From: Bacteroidales bacterium UBA1253
GTDB taxonomy: Bacteria; Bacteroidota; Bacteroidia; Bacteroidales; Paludibacteraceae
Assembly (NCBI GenBank): GCA_002308815.1
Contig: DBVX01000102.1
Location: 1-9,638 of the forward strand
Direction: 5' to 3'
Length of the DNA: 9,638 bases
The notes under the pieces are model-generated. The model did not search any database. It was given only the letters and a program-made list of their open reading frames with translations, and was not told where the DNA came from. Position numbers and translations under genes: made by a program. Positions 1 to 7,523 of this stretch are shown here, piece after piece; the stretch's first letter is position 1, and each line of letters opens with the position of its first letter.

Positions 1-71
1 ATTGCATTTGCTGTTGGACAGTATAGATTCGCACATAAACCTCAAAAAAAACAAAAAAATCAAAAAAACTT
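1..71. other. A-rich non-coding upstream stretch
   Basis: No gene is supported here. Short open stretches exist in two forward frames, but they end inside or just after the promoter and show no recognisable protein. From about position 43 the sequence is almost pure A with a few C and T, which is common just upstream of Bacteroidales promoters. The end of an upstream gene may lie outside the window. Confidence 0.5.
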
Positions 72-101
72 TTTGTTGATGGATATGTTTTCGTACCTTT
101 G
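72..101 (+). promoter_or_regulatory. Bacteroidetes-type promoter for the metalloprotease gene
   Basis: TTTG at 72-75 and TACCTTTG at 94-101 match the -33 (TTTG) and -7 (TAnnTTTG) elements of the primary Bacteroidetes sigma factor. The spacer is 18 bases, slightly short of the usual 19-21. Transcription would start around 107-109, giving a leader of roughly 25 bases before the ATG at 132. The leader holds a small inverted repeat (GCGG 101-104, CCGC 111-114), too weak to call a regulatory hairpin. No other TAnnTTTG box was noticed in the intergenic gaps, so this may drive the whole cluster. Confidence 0.72.
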
Positions 102-131
102 CGGCGTTTTCCGCAACTTTCCGAAGCTGCA

Positions 132-3100
132 ATGAAAAGACTTTGCATCATATTCGTTTCACTCTCGCTTGCCGTTTCGGTTTCCGCCGTTCCTGCTGAT
201 GAGTATTGGCAGTTGTTTTACCAACCTGACGGGACCACTGTGGAGTTGTGTCTGGCGGGCGATGAGTACGAACGGCATTACGAGGGTCGTGACGGATATG
301 TGTATGAACAGCGTTCGGACGGTTTCTGGGAGCGGCTCAACAAGTCAGAGAGTGAGCAACAGATTGCGCGCCGCCGCAGCGTTTCGCCTTTATCGCGCCG
401 TCCGAGGCGTGTCGGGGACGTGAATCTCGCCCCTCGCGGACTGGTCATTCTGGCCAATTATTCGGACGTGTCTTTTGATCCCTCCAACGACAGGAAGGGT
501 ATGGAGGAGATGCTAAACAGCGATGACTACTCTTATGAGGGTGCGACAGGTTCCGCCCGCCGCTATTTCATTGACCAGTCGGACGGGAAGTACGCCCCGC
601 AATTTGACGTGGCGGGTCCTGTGACACTTGACAAGCCCCGTTCATATTACGGCGCGAACAACGGAAGCAGTCTGGATGTTAACGCCTCGCAGATGGTGGT
701 TGATGCCTGCGTCAAGGCGGATGAGGCGGGGGTTGATTTCACCCCTTACGACAACGACCATGACGGGACAGTGGATTTTGTGTTCATCATCTTTGCAGAC
801 AAGGGTGAGGCGGACGGAGGTCCGGCAGAGAGCATCTGGCCTCACAACTGGTACGTGCGCAGCGGAGCGAAAAAGACGTGCATAGTGGACGGCTTGTATA
901 TAGACAATTATGCCTGCGCGGCGGAGAAGAACGGTCGCACGGGAAAGCGAACCGGCATAGGCACGTTCTGCCACGAGTTCGGTCACGTAATCGGTCTGCC
1001 GGACTATTACGACACCAAGTCGGGTGTCAATTACTCCAACCGTCTCACGCCGCGCTACTGGTCGGTGATGGATGTCGGAAGTTATCTGAACGACAGCAAA
1101 ACACCGCCCAACTACAGTGCCTACGACCGCTACTATTTGGGCTGGCTGACTCCCGTCAATATCGGTACGGAGGAGCAACGGATTACCCTAAACCCCATCG
1201 GCACACAGGGATACACGACATATCAGGTGACCGCTTCGGGGCAACTGGTATCCGCCCGCAAGGAGGAGACTGTCTATTACATTGAGTGCCGCGAGCGGAT
1301 AGGTTGGGACAAGTATCTGCCCGGACACGGAATGCTGGTCTGGCAGGTGAAATACAACAACAGCACGTGGCACAACAACACGCCTAACAACACGGCGTAC
1401 GCCCCGCGTTACACTCTTCTTTCCGCCACAGGATCGACGACGGATATAGGCACATCGAGCGACTCCTATCCGGGCAAGATGGATGTCACTTACAGGCAAG
1501 TGTCTCAGAACCGCACGCTGAGCGACATCACGGAGGAGAACCAGCAGGTAAGCTTCGTCTATAACCGCACCCGCAAGACAGTCATACTGACATCCGTGTC
1601 AACACTGTCGCTAGACGATCAGACAACGGCATCATCGCCTTCATATACCGTAACGGGGACATTCAAGGACGGTAACGGCGAGACCTACAAGGCGCGGATA
1701 CAGGTTCTCTCATCCGTTTATACGGGCAACTACACGTCCACCACTCTATCTCTTGCTAACAGTTGGTTGGAGCAGGGCAGTGTCCGTCAGACTCCTACAG
1801 GGGCAAGCGGCAGGGTAACCATCAGTGGTCAGAACTTGTACCATATTGATTTGTCGCTGACGGTTGACGAATTCACCACCTACCGTGTGACGGGCGATTT
1901 CAAGGTCAGCATTGCAGAGCCGGTGCAGCACATGTTGAGTATAAATTGCTCGGAAGGCGGTTCCGTCACTCTTCTTGCAACCGATTACACATCGAGGACG
2001 AACACGGGTTCTTACGCGGAAGGCACGACCGTGCAACTCCTTCCATCTCCGGACAAAGGATGGCTGTTCAGCGCATGGGATGGCAGGGACGCGTCGCTGA
2101 TTCAGACTTCCGGCAAAGACTACCGTATTACAATGGGGCAGACCGATCTTTCGCTGGACGCGGCTTTTGTCCGCCAGTCATGCGATGTGCGCAGTGCATG
2201 CTCGCCTTCCGACAAAGGCGAGGTCACCATCCGTCTGGGCGGCAGCACGCTCTCGAATGGTTCGGAGGTGCCATACATGACGCAGGTTACGTATGAGGCT
2301 GCGGCAACGGACAGTTACCGTTTTGACGGCTGGAGCGACGGTGACATCACCAACCCGCGTACTATAACCGTTACGGGCGACACACTGCTGACGGCTCTGT
2401 TCTCATATGTGATACCCAAGCCGGAGACACACACAGTCTCCGTCGTTTCCTCCCCCTACGGGCAGGTGCGCCTGCGTTCCATCAATATGAAAGACAACAT
2501 CAACAACGGGACTTATCAGGAAGGGACAACGGTGATACTGACACCCGAACCGGCGACAGGTTATCAGTTTGCAGAGTGGACAGGTCAGGACGCGTCGCGG
2601 GTTGTTACCAATAACGGAGTCCATTCTGTGTTGATGGGCAGACAGGATTATTCGCTTGGTGTTCGATGGGAGAAAAGGGGATACACGGTTACGGTGGAAA
2701 GCAGTCCGAACGGCAGCGGAACCACGGCAGTTACCGCAGACGGAGAGGAGGTTGCGGAAGGAGCAACTGTTCCTTATATGACACCAGTTGTCGTGTCCGC
2801 TACTGCCGCCAAAGGGTGGGAGTTCGCCCACTGGAGCGACAAGCAGACCGCCAATCCCCGCACCATCGAGGTCAAAGACGATTTGCGCCTGACTGCCTGT
2901 TTCACCCGTCAGAATTACTCGCTCACAACGGCTGTCTCGCCGGACGGGAAAGCGCAGATTGCCGCCACGGTGAACGGCAGTTCCGTTGACGACATGCAGT
3001 CCATCCCATACGAGACCAAAGTGTCGCTGCGGGTCAATCCCGCCCATGGCTGGCTGTTCGATCAATGGAATGACGGCAATGCGGATAACCCCCGTACCTA

Positions 3101-5420
3101 TATTGTTAAGAACAATCTGACACTGACGGCACAAGTGAGCAGACAACTGTTCGCGGTAGCGGGAGTGGCAAGTCCCGCAAACAACGGAGTGGTCAAGATG
3201 ACTGCTGATGCCAAGACAATTAGCAACGGAACAGCATTGCCCTACGAAACGAAAGTTGTGTATGAGGCTGTTCCGGCGAAGAGTTACCGTTTTGACGGAT
3301 GGAGCGACGGCGAGACCACCAATCCCCGCACCGTCACACTGACGGGCAATCTGTCGCTGACGGCACTGTTCTCCTACGTGATACCGGAACCGGAAACACA
3401 TACCATCCTCATTGCCTCATCCGATTACGGGCATATCAGTCTCCGCTCCACAGGTAAAGAGGAATGTGTCAATAAAGGCACGTATCAGGAAGGCACGACC
3501 GTTGTGCTTGTTCCGCAGCCCGAGACCGGCTACGAACTGGCAGGATGGCAAGGCAAGGACGCATCGGCCGTAACCGAAAACAAAGGTGTTTATACGATTG
3601 TGATGGGCAAGCAGGACTACGAGTTGGAGACTGTATGGCGGAAGAAATCATATCCCGTCACCGTTGTGAGCACACCTGACGGAATCGGGAATGTGACTCT
3701 TACGGCGAACGGGAAGACTATGACGAACGGAAGCGGCGCGGAATACGGGACAAAAGTAACCCTACAGGCACTACCTGCCACCGGTTGGAGATTTGTCCGT
3801 TGGAGCGACAACGTGACAACCAATCCGCGAGATATTGAAGTAATCGATGCTGTTGAACTGACAGCCTGCTTCGAGCGTCAGACTTACTCGCTGACCCTGT
3901 CGGTCAATCCGACAGACAAGGCGGATGTGTCAATGACCGCCTATGGAAATACGGATGTGAATCCTGCGGCCATACCCTATGAGACGGAAATGACCTTGAC
4001 CGTTACGCCTGCCGAAGGCTGGCAGTTTGTCCGTTGGAGCGATGCGGACAAGAAGAATCCGCGCGTTATCCAAATAACGGATAACATAACCCTTACCGCC
4101 GAAATAAGCCGCCGGAACTATGTTGTCACCTCTTCTGTCAGCCCGGCATGGAAAGGTACGGTCAGAATGTCGGCTGACGGCAAGGAGCAGCCTGACGGCA
4201 GTCAGTTGCCTTTCGGCACGGAGGCTGTCTTTGAGGCTGTTCCTGTTGATGGCTGGCGTTTTGCGGGATGGAGCGACGGTGAAACCGCCAACCCGCGTAC
4301 AATAACTGTCACAACGACCGTCGGTATCACCGCCGTAATGGTGCGCGAGCAATACACTGTTCAGACCAACACGCTTCCCACAGGCAAAGGGGAAGTGATA
4401 ATGACTGCCAATCAGACGATGCTGCAAAGCGGGCAGAAGGCTGATTTTGAGAGTACTGTCCGATTGGAGGCCGTTTCGGATGCAGGGTGGCTGTTTGACG
4501 GTTGGAGCGATGGCGAAACCGCCAATCCGCGCACCTTTGTTCTGACGCAGGACACCGTTATGACAGCCCGGTTCATCCGCAGACAATACACGCTGCAGAC
4601 ATCCGCCTCACCAAGTGACAAAGGAATAGTGACAGGAACAGCGAACGGTCAGCCGCTGGACAACGAGGCGCGGCTGGACTATGAAACGGCAGTCCGTCTC
4701 TACGCATCCGCCTCCGCGAACTGCCATTTCGTCTGCTGGAGCGACAGCGTTACGGACAATCCGCGCGTTATCACCCTGACGGGCGATAGGATACTTCAAG
4801 CTATCTTTGCCCGCGATGACATAGATTATCTGTCCATCAAAGAGGACGGCGACAGCCTGTATTACGACATGGTGTCCTCCTACACGGATGCAAAGGTCAA
4901 ACTGGCAGTCATTGAGCGGACTATAAAAGCGAACACGTACTCGACATTCTGCCTGCCGTTCGATGTGGCGGACATAACAGGCACGGATCTGTGTGGCAGC
5001 GTGCTACAGTTTGTCAGTGCCACTGGTGATGCAGAGGTAGGCATGACGCTGAATTTCACCTTTGCTACAGAGATAAAGGCGGGTGTGCCATATCTGCTTC
5101 TGGCTACGGACACGATAGTCAATCCGTTCTTCAAGGATGTGACGATGCGCGGTTTTGAGAGCAGAACGCTGAAAGGCGGGACGGTGGAGTTCCGTTCGGT
5201 GGTCAGACCTGTGCATCTGATGAATATGGGCAAGTCGGTGGCAGCGTTCCGCGACAACAAGGTTTACTACCCGAACGCCACAGCCGGCATGAAACTGAAC
5301 GCATTCCGCGCCTATTTCTATATACCCGGCAATGCGGCAGTTCCCATACACCGTATCAATATACTTACTGCCGAAGAGTACCTTCAGGAGAACCCTGCGG
5401 CAGGACAAACGACCGACTGA
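132..5420 (+). CDS. Exported M6-family metalloprotease with twelve InlB-B-like repeats
   Basis: This 1762-residue protein is a predicted zinc endopeptidase acting outside the cytoplasm. Residues 1-19 (or 22) are a signal peptide: MKR, a hydrophobic core, then VSA or VPA. Residues 25-90 resemble an M6 propeptide (QPDGT, then a GDEY...Y...DGYVYE pattern). The catalytic domain runs from about 97 to 435. It has a DxDxDGxxD calcium-type loop (207-215), WPHNW (236-240), the zinc motif HEFGHVIGLPD (His281, Glu282, His285, probably Asp291) and a Met-turn WSVMDVG (Met313). All key residues are present, so activity is plausible. A beta-rich linker (about 440-599) leads to twelve 78-84 residue repeats (600-1561). 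The C-terminal module (1596-1735) has FCLPFDV, VVRP, NKVYYP and LNAFRAYF. Unlike three neighbouring proteins it has no KK...YNAxG tail. An in-frame TTG at 99 is unlikely as start because it forms the end of the -7 promoter box. Substrate is unknown; the repeats could form a stalk or bind a surface. Confidence 0.92.
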   Translation: MKRLCIIFVSLSLAVSVSAVPADEYWQLFYQPDGTTVELCLAGDEYERHYEGRDGYVYEQRSDGFWERLNKSESEQQIARRRSVSPLSRRPRRVGDVNLAPRGLVILANYSDVSFDPSNDRKGMEEMLNSDDYSYEGATGSARRYFIDQSDGKYAPQFDVAGPVTLDKPRSYYGANNGSSLDVNASQMVVDACVKADEAGVDFTPYDNDHDGTVDFVFIIFADKGEADGGPAESIWPHNWYVRSGAKKTCIVDGLYIDNYACAAEKNGRTGKRTGIGTFCHEFGHVIGLPDYYDTKSGVNYSNRLTPRYWSVMDVGSYLNDSKTPPNYSAYDRYYLGWLTPVNIGTEEQRITLNPIGTQGYTTYQVTASGQLVSARKEETVYYIECRERIGWDKYLPGHGMLVWQVKYNNSTWHNNTPNNTAYAPRYTLLSATGSTTDIGTSSDSYPGKMDVTYRQVSQNRTLSDITEENQQVSFVYNRTRKTVILTSVSTLSLDDQTTASSPSYTVTGTFKDGNGETYKARIQVLSSVYTGNYTSTTLSLANSWLEQGSVRQTPTGASGRVTISGQNLYHIDLSLTVDEFTTYRVTGDFKVSIAEPVQHMLSINCSEGGSVTLLATDYTSRTNTGSYAEGTTVQLLPSPDKGWLFSAWDGRDASLIQTSGKDYRITMGQTDLSLDAAFVRQSCDVRSACSPSDKGEVTIRLGGSTLSNGSEVPYMTQVTYEAAATDSYRFDGWSDGDITNPRTITVTGDTLLTALFSYVIPKPETHTVSVVSSPYGQVRLRSINMKDNINNGTYQEGTTVILTPEPATGYQFAEWTGQDASRVVTNNGVHSVLMGRQDYSLGVRWEKRGYTVTVESSPNGSGTTAVTADGEEVAEGATVPYMTPVVVSATAAKGWEFAHWSDKQTANPRTIEVKDDLRLTACFTRQNYSLTTAVSPDGKAQIAATVNGSSVDDMQSIPYETKVSLRVNPAHGWLFDQWNDGNADNPRTYIVKNNLTLTAQVSRQLFAVAGVASPANNGVVKMTADAKTISNGTALPYETKVVYEAVPAKSYRFDGWSDGETTNPRTVTLTGNLSLTALFSYVIPEPETHTILIASSDYGHISLRSTGKEECVNKGTYQEGTTVVLVPQPETGYELAGWQGKDASAVTENKGVYTIVMGKQDYELETVWRKKSYPVTVVSTPDGIGNVTLTANGKTMTNGSGAEYGTKVTLQALPATGWRFVRWSDNVTTNPRDIEVIDAVELTACFERQTYSLTLSVNPTDKADVSMTAYGNTDVNPAAIPYETEMTLTVTPAEGWQFVRWSDADKKNPRVIQITDNITLTAEISRRNYVVTSSVSPAWKGTVRMSADGKEQPDGSQLPFGTEAVFEAVPVDGWRFAGWSDGETANPRTITVTTTVGITAVMVREQYTVQTNTLPTGKGEVIMTANQTMLQSGQKADFESTVRLEAVSDAGWLFDGWSDGETANPRTFVLTQDTVMTARFIRRQYTLQTSASPSDKGIVTGTANGQPLDNEARLDYETAVRLYASASANCHFVCWSDSVTDNPRVITLTGDRILQAIFARDDIDYLSIKEDGDSLYYDMVSSYTDAKVKLAVIERTIKANTYSTFCLPFDVADITGTDLCGSVLQFVSATGDAEVGMTLNFTFATEIKAGVPYLLLATDTIVNPFFKDVTMRGFESRTLKGGTVEFRSVVRPVHLMNMGKSVAAFRDNKVYYPNATAGMKLNAFRAYFYIPGNAAVPIHRINILTAEEYLQENPAAGQTTD
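2178..3146 (+). repeat. Tandem super-repeat, copy 1 (969 bp, units A-B-A-A)
   Basis: This is the first copy of a four-unit block, residues 683-1005 of the protease. Anchor points FSYVIP (757), the first residue of unit 4 (850) and the first residue of unit 5 (928) each recur exactly 323 residues later. Copies 1 and 2 are therefore the same length with no net indel. By eye, about three quarters of bases agree over 120 bp around 2320-2440 against 3289-3409, so the duplication is not recent. Confidence 0.8.
3147..4115 (+). repeat. Tandem super-repeat, copy 2 (969 bp, units A-B-A-A)
   Basis: This is the second copy, residues 1006-1328. Shared marks with copy 1 include SYRFDGWSDG, the SYVIPxPET linker, GTYQEGTTV, MGxQDY, IEVxD...LTACFxRQ and the variant ending LTAxxSR in its fourth unit. 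The unit that follows (4116-4352) lines up with the first unit of each copy but lacks the linker, as if a third round began and then diverged. Confidence 0.8.
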
Positions 5421-5434
5421 AGAAAGACGGAAAG

Positions 5435-6145
5435 ATGAAACACCATATTGCCATATATATCCTGTTTGCAGCCACCCTTGCGGCGGAAGCCGTTCCGGTA
5501 CGGATTGTGAAACCGAATTTCGGCACAGTGGTTGCGGCGGACGGTCAAGGCAACCAGTATCCCGCTTCCGACACGCCTTACGACATACCGGAGGGAACGC
5601 GGCTGACTTTCATTCAAACGCCCAAGAGCGAATGCAGCGTGTTCGCGGAGTGGCAATGCGTAGGGGGGGAAATGTCGGGCGACCGGCTGGAAGTGGGCAG
5701 CGTGCCGCTGACCATTTATGCCCGTTTTCAAATTGTTCAATACACGATTGAGGCACAGGTATTTCCTGCGGATGCAGGGCGTGCCCGTGTCCGTTGCGGC
5801 GTGGGGGACATCTTTCTGGATGTGGCGGGTTCGGTGAACTGCGGCTCTACATTACAACTGATTGTATCTGAAGATGAGACAACCGGTTTCAAGTTTGAGC
5901 AATGGGATGACGGGGTGACGGACAGAGTGCGTCTGGTACCGGCTGATGGAGACAGGGTATATGTCGCGCACTTCAGCAACCCTCAGCAGACAACAGGTCT
6001 GAAGAGTATTCCCAACGGTGCTGCGGCGAAGAAGTACATAGAGGACGGGGCGCTCAGAATCAGGCGAACCGGACAAGTGTACAACGCACAAGGGCTGTTG
6101 TTGACAATCGAAAATACAGACAACAAAAAACAAAACAATAAATAA
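5435..6145 (+). CDS. Small exported protein with two InlB-B-like repeats and a C-terminal tail
   Basis: The 236-residue product has a signal peptide of about 19 residues (MKHH, hydrophobic core, AEA before VP). Two repeat-like segments follow, about 21-100 (GTxVAADG, PYDIPEGTRLTF, FAEWQC, IYARF) and 101-183 (IEAQVFPADAG, GSTLQL, GFKFEQWDDG, VYVAHF). They are relatives of the type A units in the upstream protease but more degraded, with no NPR. TGLKS (187-191) and the tail AAKKY...G.L.I...G..YNAQG (197-220) close the protein, followed by a hydrophilic extension of about 16 residues rich in N and K. Such tails recur on Bacteroidales exported proteins and may be a sorting signal; that role is inferred. 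The gene starts 14 bases after the protease stop, so the two are probably co-transcribed and may work together. Several cysteines lie in the mature part. No enzymatic motif is visible. Confidence 0.82.
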   Translation: MKHHIAIYILFAATLAAEAVPVRIVKPNFGTVVAADGQGNQYPASDTPYDIPEGTRLTFIQTPKSECSVFAEWQCVGGEMSGDRLEVGSVPLTIYARFQIVQYTIEAQVFPADAGRARVRCGVGDIFLDVAGSVNCGSTLQLIVSEDETTGFKFEQWDDGVTDRVRLVPADGDRVYVAHFSNPQQTTGLKSIPNGAAAKKYIEDGALRIRRTGQVYNAQGLLLTIENTDNKKQNNK

Positions 6146-6177
6146 CTTTATTAACCACCCTAAAAACAAACAAGATT

Positions 6178-7470
6178 ATGAAACATTTTTTTCTAACACT
6201 TATTGCCCTGTTGGGCATCAGTTACGCGTTTGCCCAAACGCATACCGTGAAATTCTATGACGACGCGCTGGAGCCTGCCATTCAGTCCATCGTTGATCAG
6301 AATGACTTTGTGTATGAGATAGGCGAATACGGCCTTAGCCAATACGACATTGCTGACGGCACGACATTGACCTTTACCATGAACGATCCCACCAAGATTA
6401 TCTACTGCATTGACGAGACGACCGATGAAGGGAAAGAGATTGCCATGGGCTTTACCTTCACGATTAACAGTTCCATGCCGGAAGAAATCTCTTTTACCGT
6501 AGATGATCCTGCCACATCAATCTGCATTTACGTTGCCAATGCCTGCAGTATCATCACCAATATCAAAAAGAACGGAATGGATATGGACGAAGACTACTGT
6601 CAGAACGGGTATCTCGAAATAACAGGAGCAAAAGAGGGTGACACATTCACGTTCACCGCATCAGAAGACATTGACTGGGGGAACGGCAAGATAAGCAAGA
6701 CCCATACGATAACAATAGGAGTGGTCTCCATCGTAAACGGTAAACCCGAGACAGTAAAAGTAATCGGAACGGATGTCTGGAAGGATGAGGATGACAATTC
6801 CGACACCAATCCGGGATGGCTCACCATCGCCTATATCAACAGAACCATTTACGGAGGAATGTGGAACACCATCTGCTTCCCGTTCGCAATCGACCAAACC
6901 CAGATGGAAAAAGTCTTCGGAGAGAACACCGTCTTCAAATTTGAGGATGCCACTTTCTCAGCATCAGACGGTCTGACAGTCGAATGCAGCTACGCGACAA
7001 GCATGGAGGCCAACACTCCGTACCTGATCAGACCCAATGAGAACATCGTGAGTGTCCAGAATAATGCTGTTATGAGATTTGAGGCCGTTCAAGTGATGAA
7101 TTTCAACGGCGGAAGAGTGAACAGCAACAATGGTGTCAATTTCGTGGGAGTGGTAAGACCCACTGCTCTCCAGGCAAACGATAAGACGAAACTGTTCGTC
7201 GGTTCTGGCAACAAGGTGTATTACCCAGACGAAGACATGACACTCAACGCCTTCCGCTGCTATTTTGAGATACCTTCCGGTTCGCTTGCCCCCGGCAGGA
7301 AGCCCGGATCCGCCCGTTTCATTATCCGTGAGAAACAGGCTCCCACAGGTGTTGAGAACGTGACAGACAACACATCAGAAACCGCCGCAAAGAAGTACAT
7401 GCAGAACGGGAGTCTGGTGATTGAGAACAACGGCGTACGCTACAACGCGCAAGGTCTGCAACTGGATTAA
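6178..7470 (+). CDS. Exported Bacteroidales surface-type protein sharing the protease's C-terminal module
   Basis: This 430-residue protein begins with a clean signal peptide (1-19, ending YAFA before QTHT). Residues 20-215 are acidic and beta-rich with no recognised fold; TTLTFT and DTFTFTA strands hint at repeated beta-sandwich pieces. Residues 222-368 hold a module also found at the end of the metalloprotease: WNTICFPF, MEANTPYLI, FVGVVRP, NKVYYP and LNAFRCYFEIP. I know this pattern as a common C-terminal part of Bacteroidales cell-surface proteins with no assigned activity. TGVENV (390-395) and the tail AAKKY...G.L.I...G..YNAQGLQLD (403-430) end the protein, very close to the tail of the 236-residue protein upstream. 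It starts 32 bases after that gene in an A-rich leader without a Shine-Dalgarno site. Its first half has visibly lower GC than the protease repeats. A binding or structural surface role is the best guess. Confidence 0.82.
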   Translation: MKHFFLTLIALLGISYAFAQTHTVKFYDDALEPAIQSIVDQNDFVYEIGEYGLSQYDIADGTTLTFTMNDPTKIIYCIDETTDEGKEIAMGFTFTINSSMPEEISFTVDDPATSICIYVANACSIITNIKKNGMDMDEDYCQNGYLEITGAKEGDTFTFTASEDIDWGNGKISKTHTITIGVVSIVNGKPETVKVIGTDVWKDEDDNSDTNPGWLTIAYINRTIYGGMWNTICFPFAIDQTQMEKVFGENTVFKFEDATFSASDGLTVECSYATSMEANTPYLIRPNENIVSVQNNAVMRFEAVQVMNFNGGRVNSNNGVNFVGVVRPTALQANDKTKLFVGSGNKVYYPDEDMTLNAFRCYFEIPSGSLAPGRKPGSARFIIREKQAPTGVENVTDNTSETAAKKYMQNGSLVIENNGVRYNAQGLQLD

Positions 7471-7523
7471 GGCTGTATTCCTGCCGGAAAAACATTAACT
7501 GACAATAATAAAACCTAATATCT

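Larger units (their letters stand above)
1929..4814 (+). repeat. Array of twelve InlB-B-like (Listeria-Bacteroides) protein repeats
   Basis: Units read from the protein: 1929-2177, 2178-2429, 2430-2678, 2679-2912, 2913-3146, 3147-3398, 3399-3647, 3648-3881, 3882-4115, 4116-4352, 4353-4586 and 4587-4814. Nine are type A, with a polar start, a PYxT-like strand, GWxFxxWSDG, then NPR and LTAxF. Three are type B (units 1, 3, 7), with GxYxEGTTV, GW/GY, WxGxDAS and MGxxD, and no NPR. The order is B A B A A A B A A A A A. Type A units 2 and 6 end with the extra linker SYVIPxPET just before the next B unit. The pattern matches the divergent InlB B-repeat family, small beta-rich modules common in exported Bacteroidales proteins. 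Unit boundaries are approximate by a few residues, but spacing is regular. Confidence 0.88.

Noticed and set aside
1..36. Possible divergent gene starting at the reverse-strand ATG (36-34)
   Set aside because: Only twelve codons fall inside the window and they match nothing I know, so it cannot be supported.
101..114. GCGG/CCGC hairpin in the protease leader as a regulatory element
   Set aside because: A four-pair stem with a six-base loop is too weak, and nothing else indicates a riboswitch or attenuator.
99..131. Start of the protease at the in-frame TTG (99)
   Set aside because: The TTG is the last part of the TACCTTTG promoter box and so lies upstream of the expected transcript. The ATG at 132 begins a proper signal peptide.
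2403..3401. A 332-codon open frame on the minus strand within the repeat region
   Set aside because: It lies fully inside the well-supported protease repeats. Its product is Cys/Arg/His-rich with no domain, and a similar minus-strand frame appears at 3930-4586 over comparable repeat units, as expected for a shadow of repeated codons.
5332..5751. Overlapping forward open frame across the protease stop, as a frameshifted continuation
   Set aside because: Its translation contains no tail motif or repeat similarity and is Arg/His-rich. The protease and the next gene both have normal ends, so no frameshift is indicated.
7478..7489. TTCC-TGCC-GGAA as a terminator after the 430-residue gene
   Set aside because: The stem has only four pairs and is followed by A-rich, not T-rich, sequence, so it is not a factor-independent terminator.
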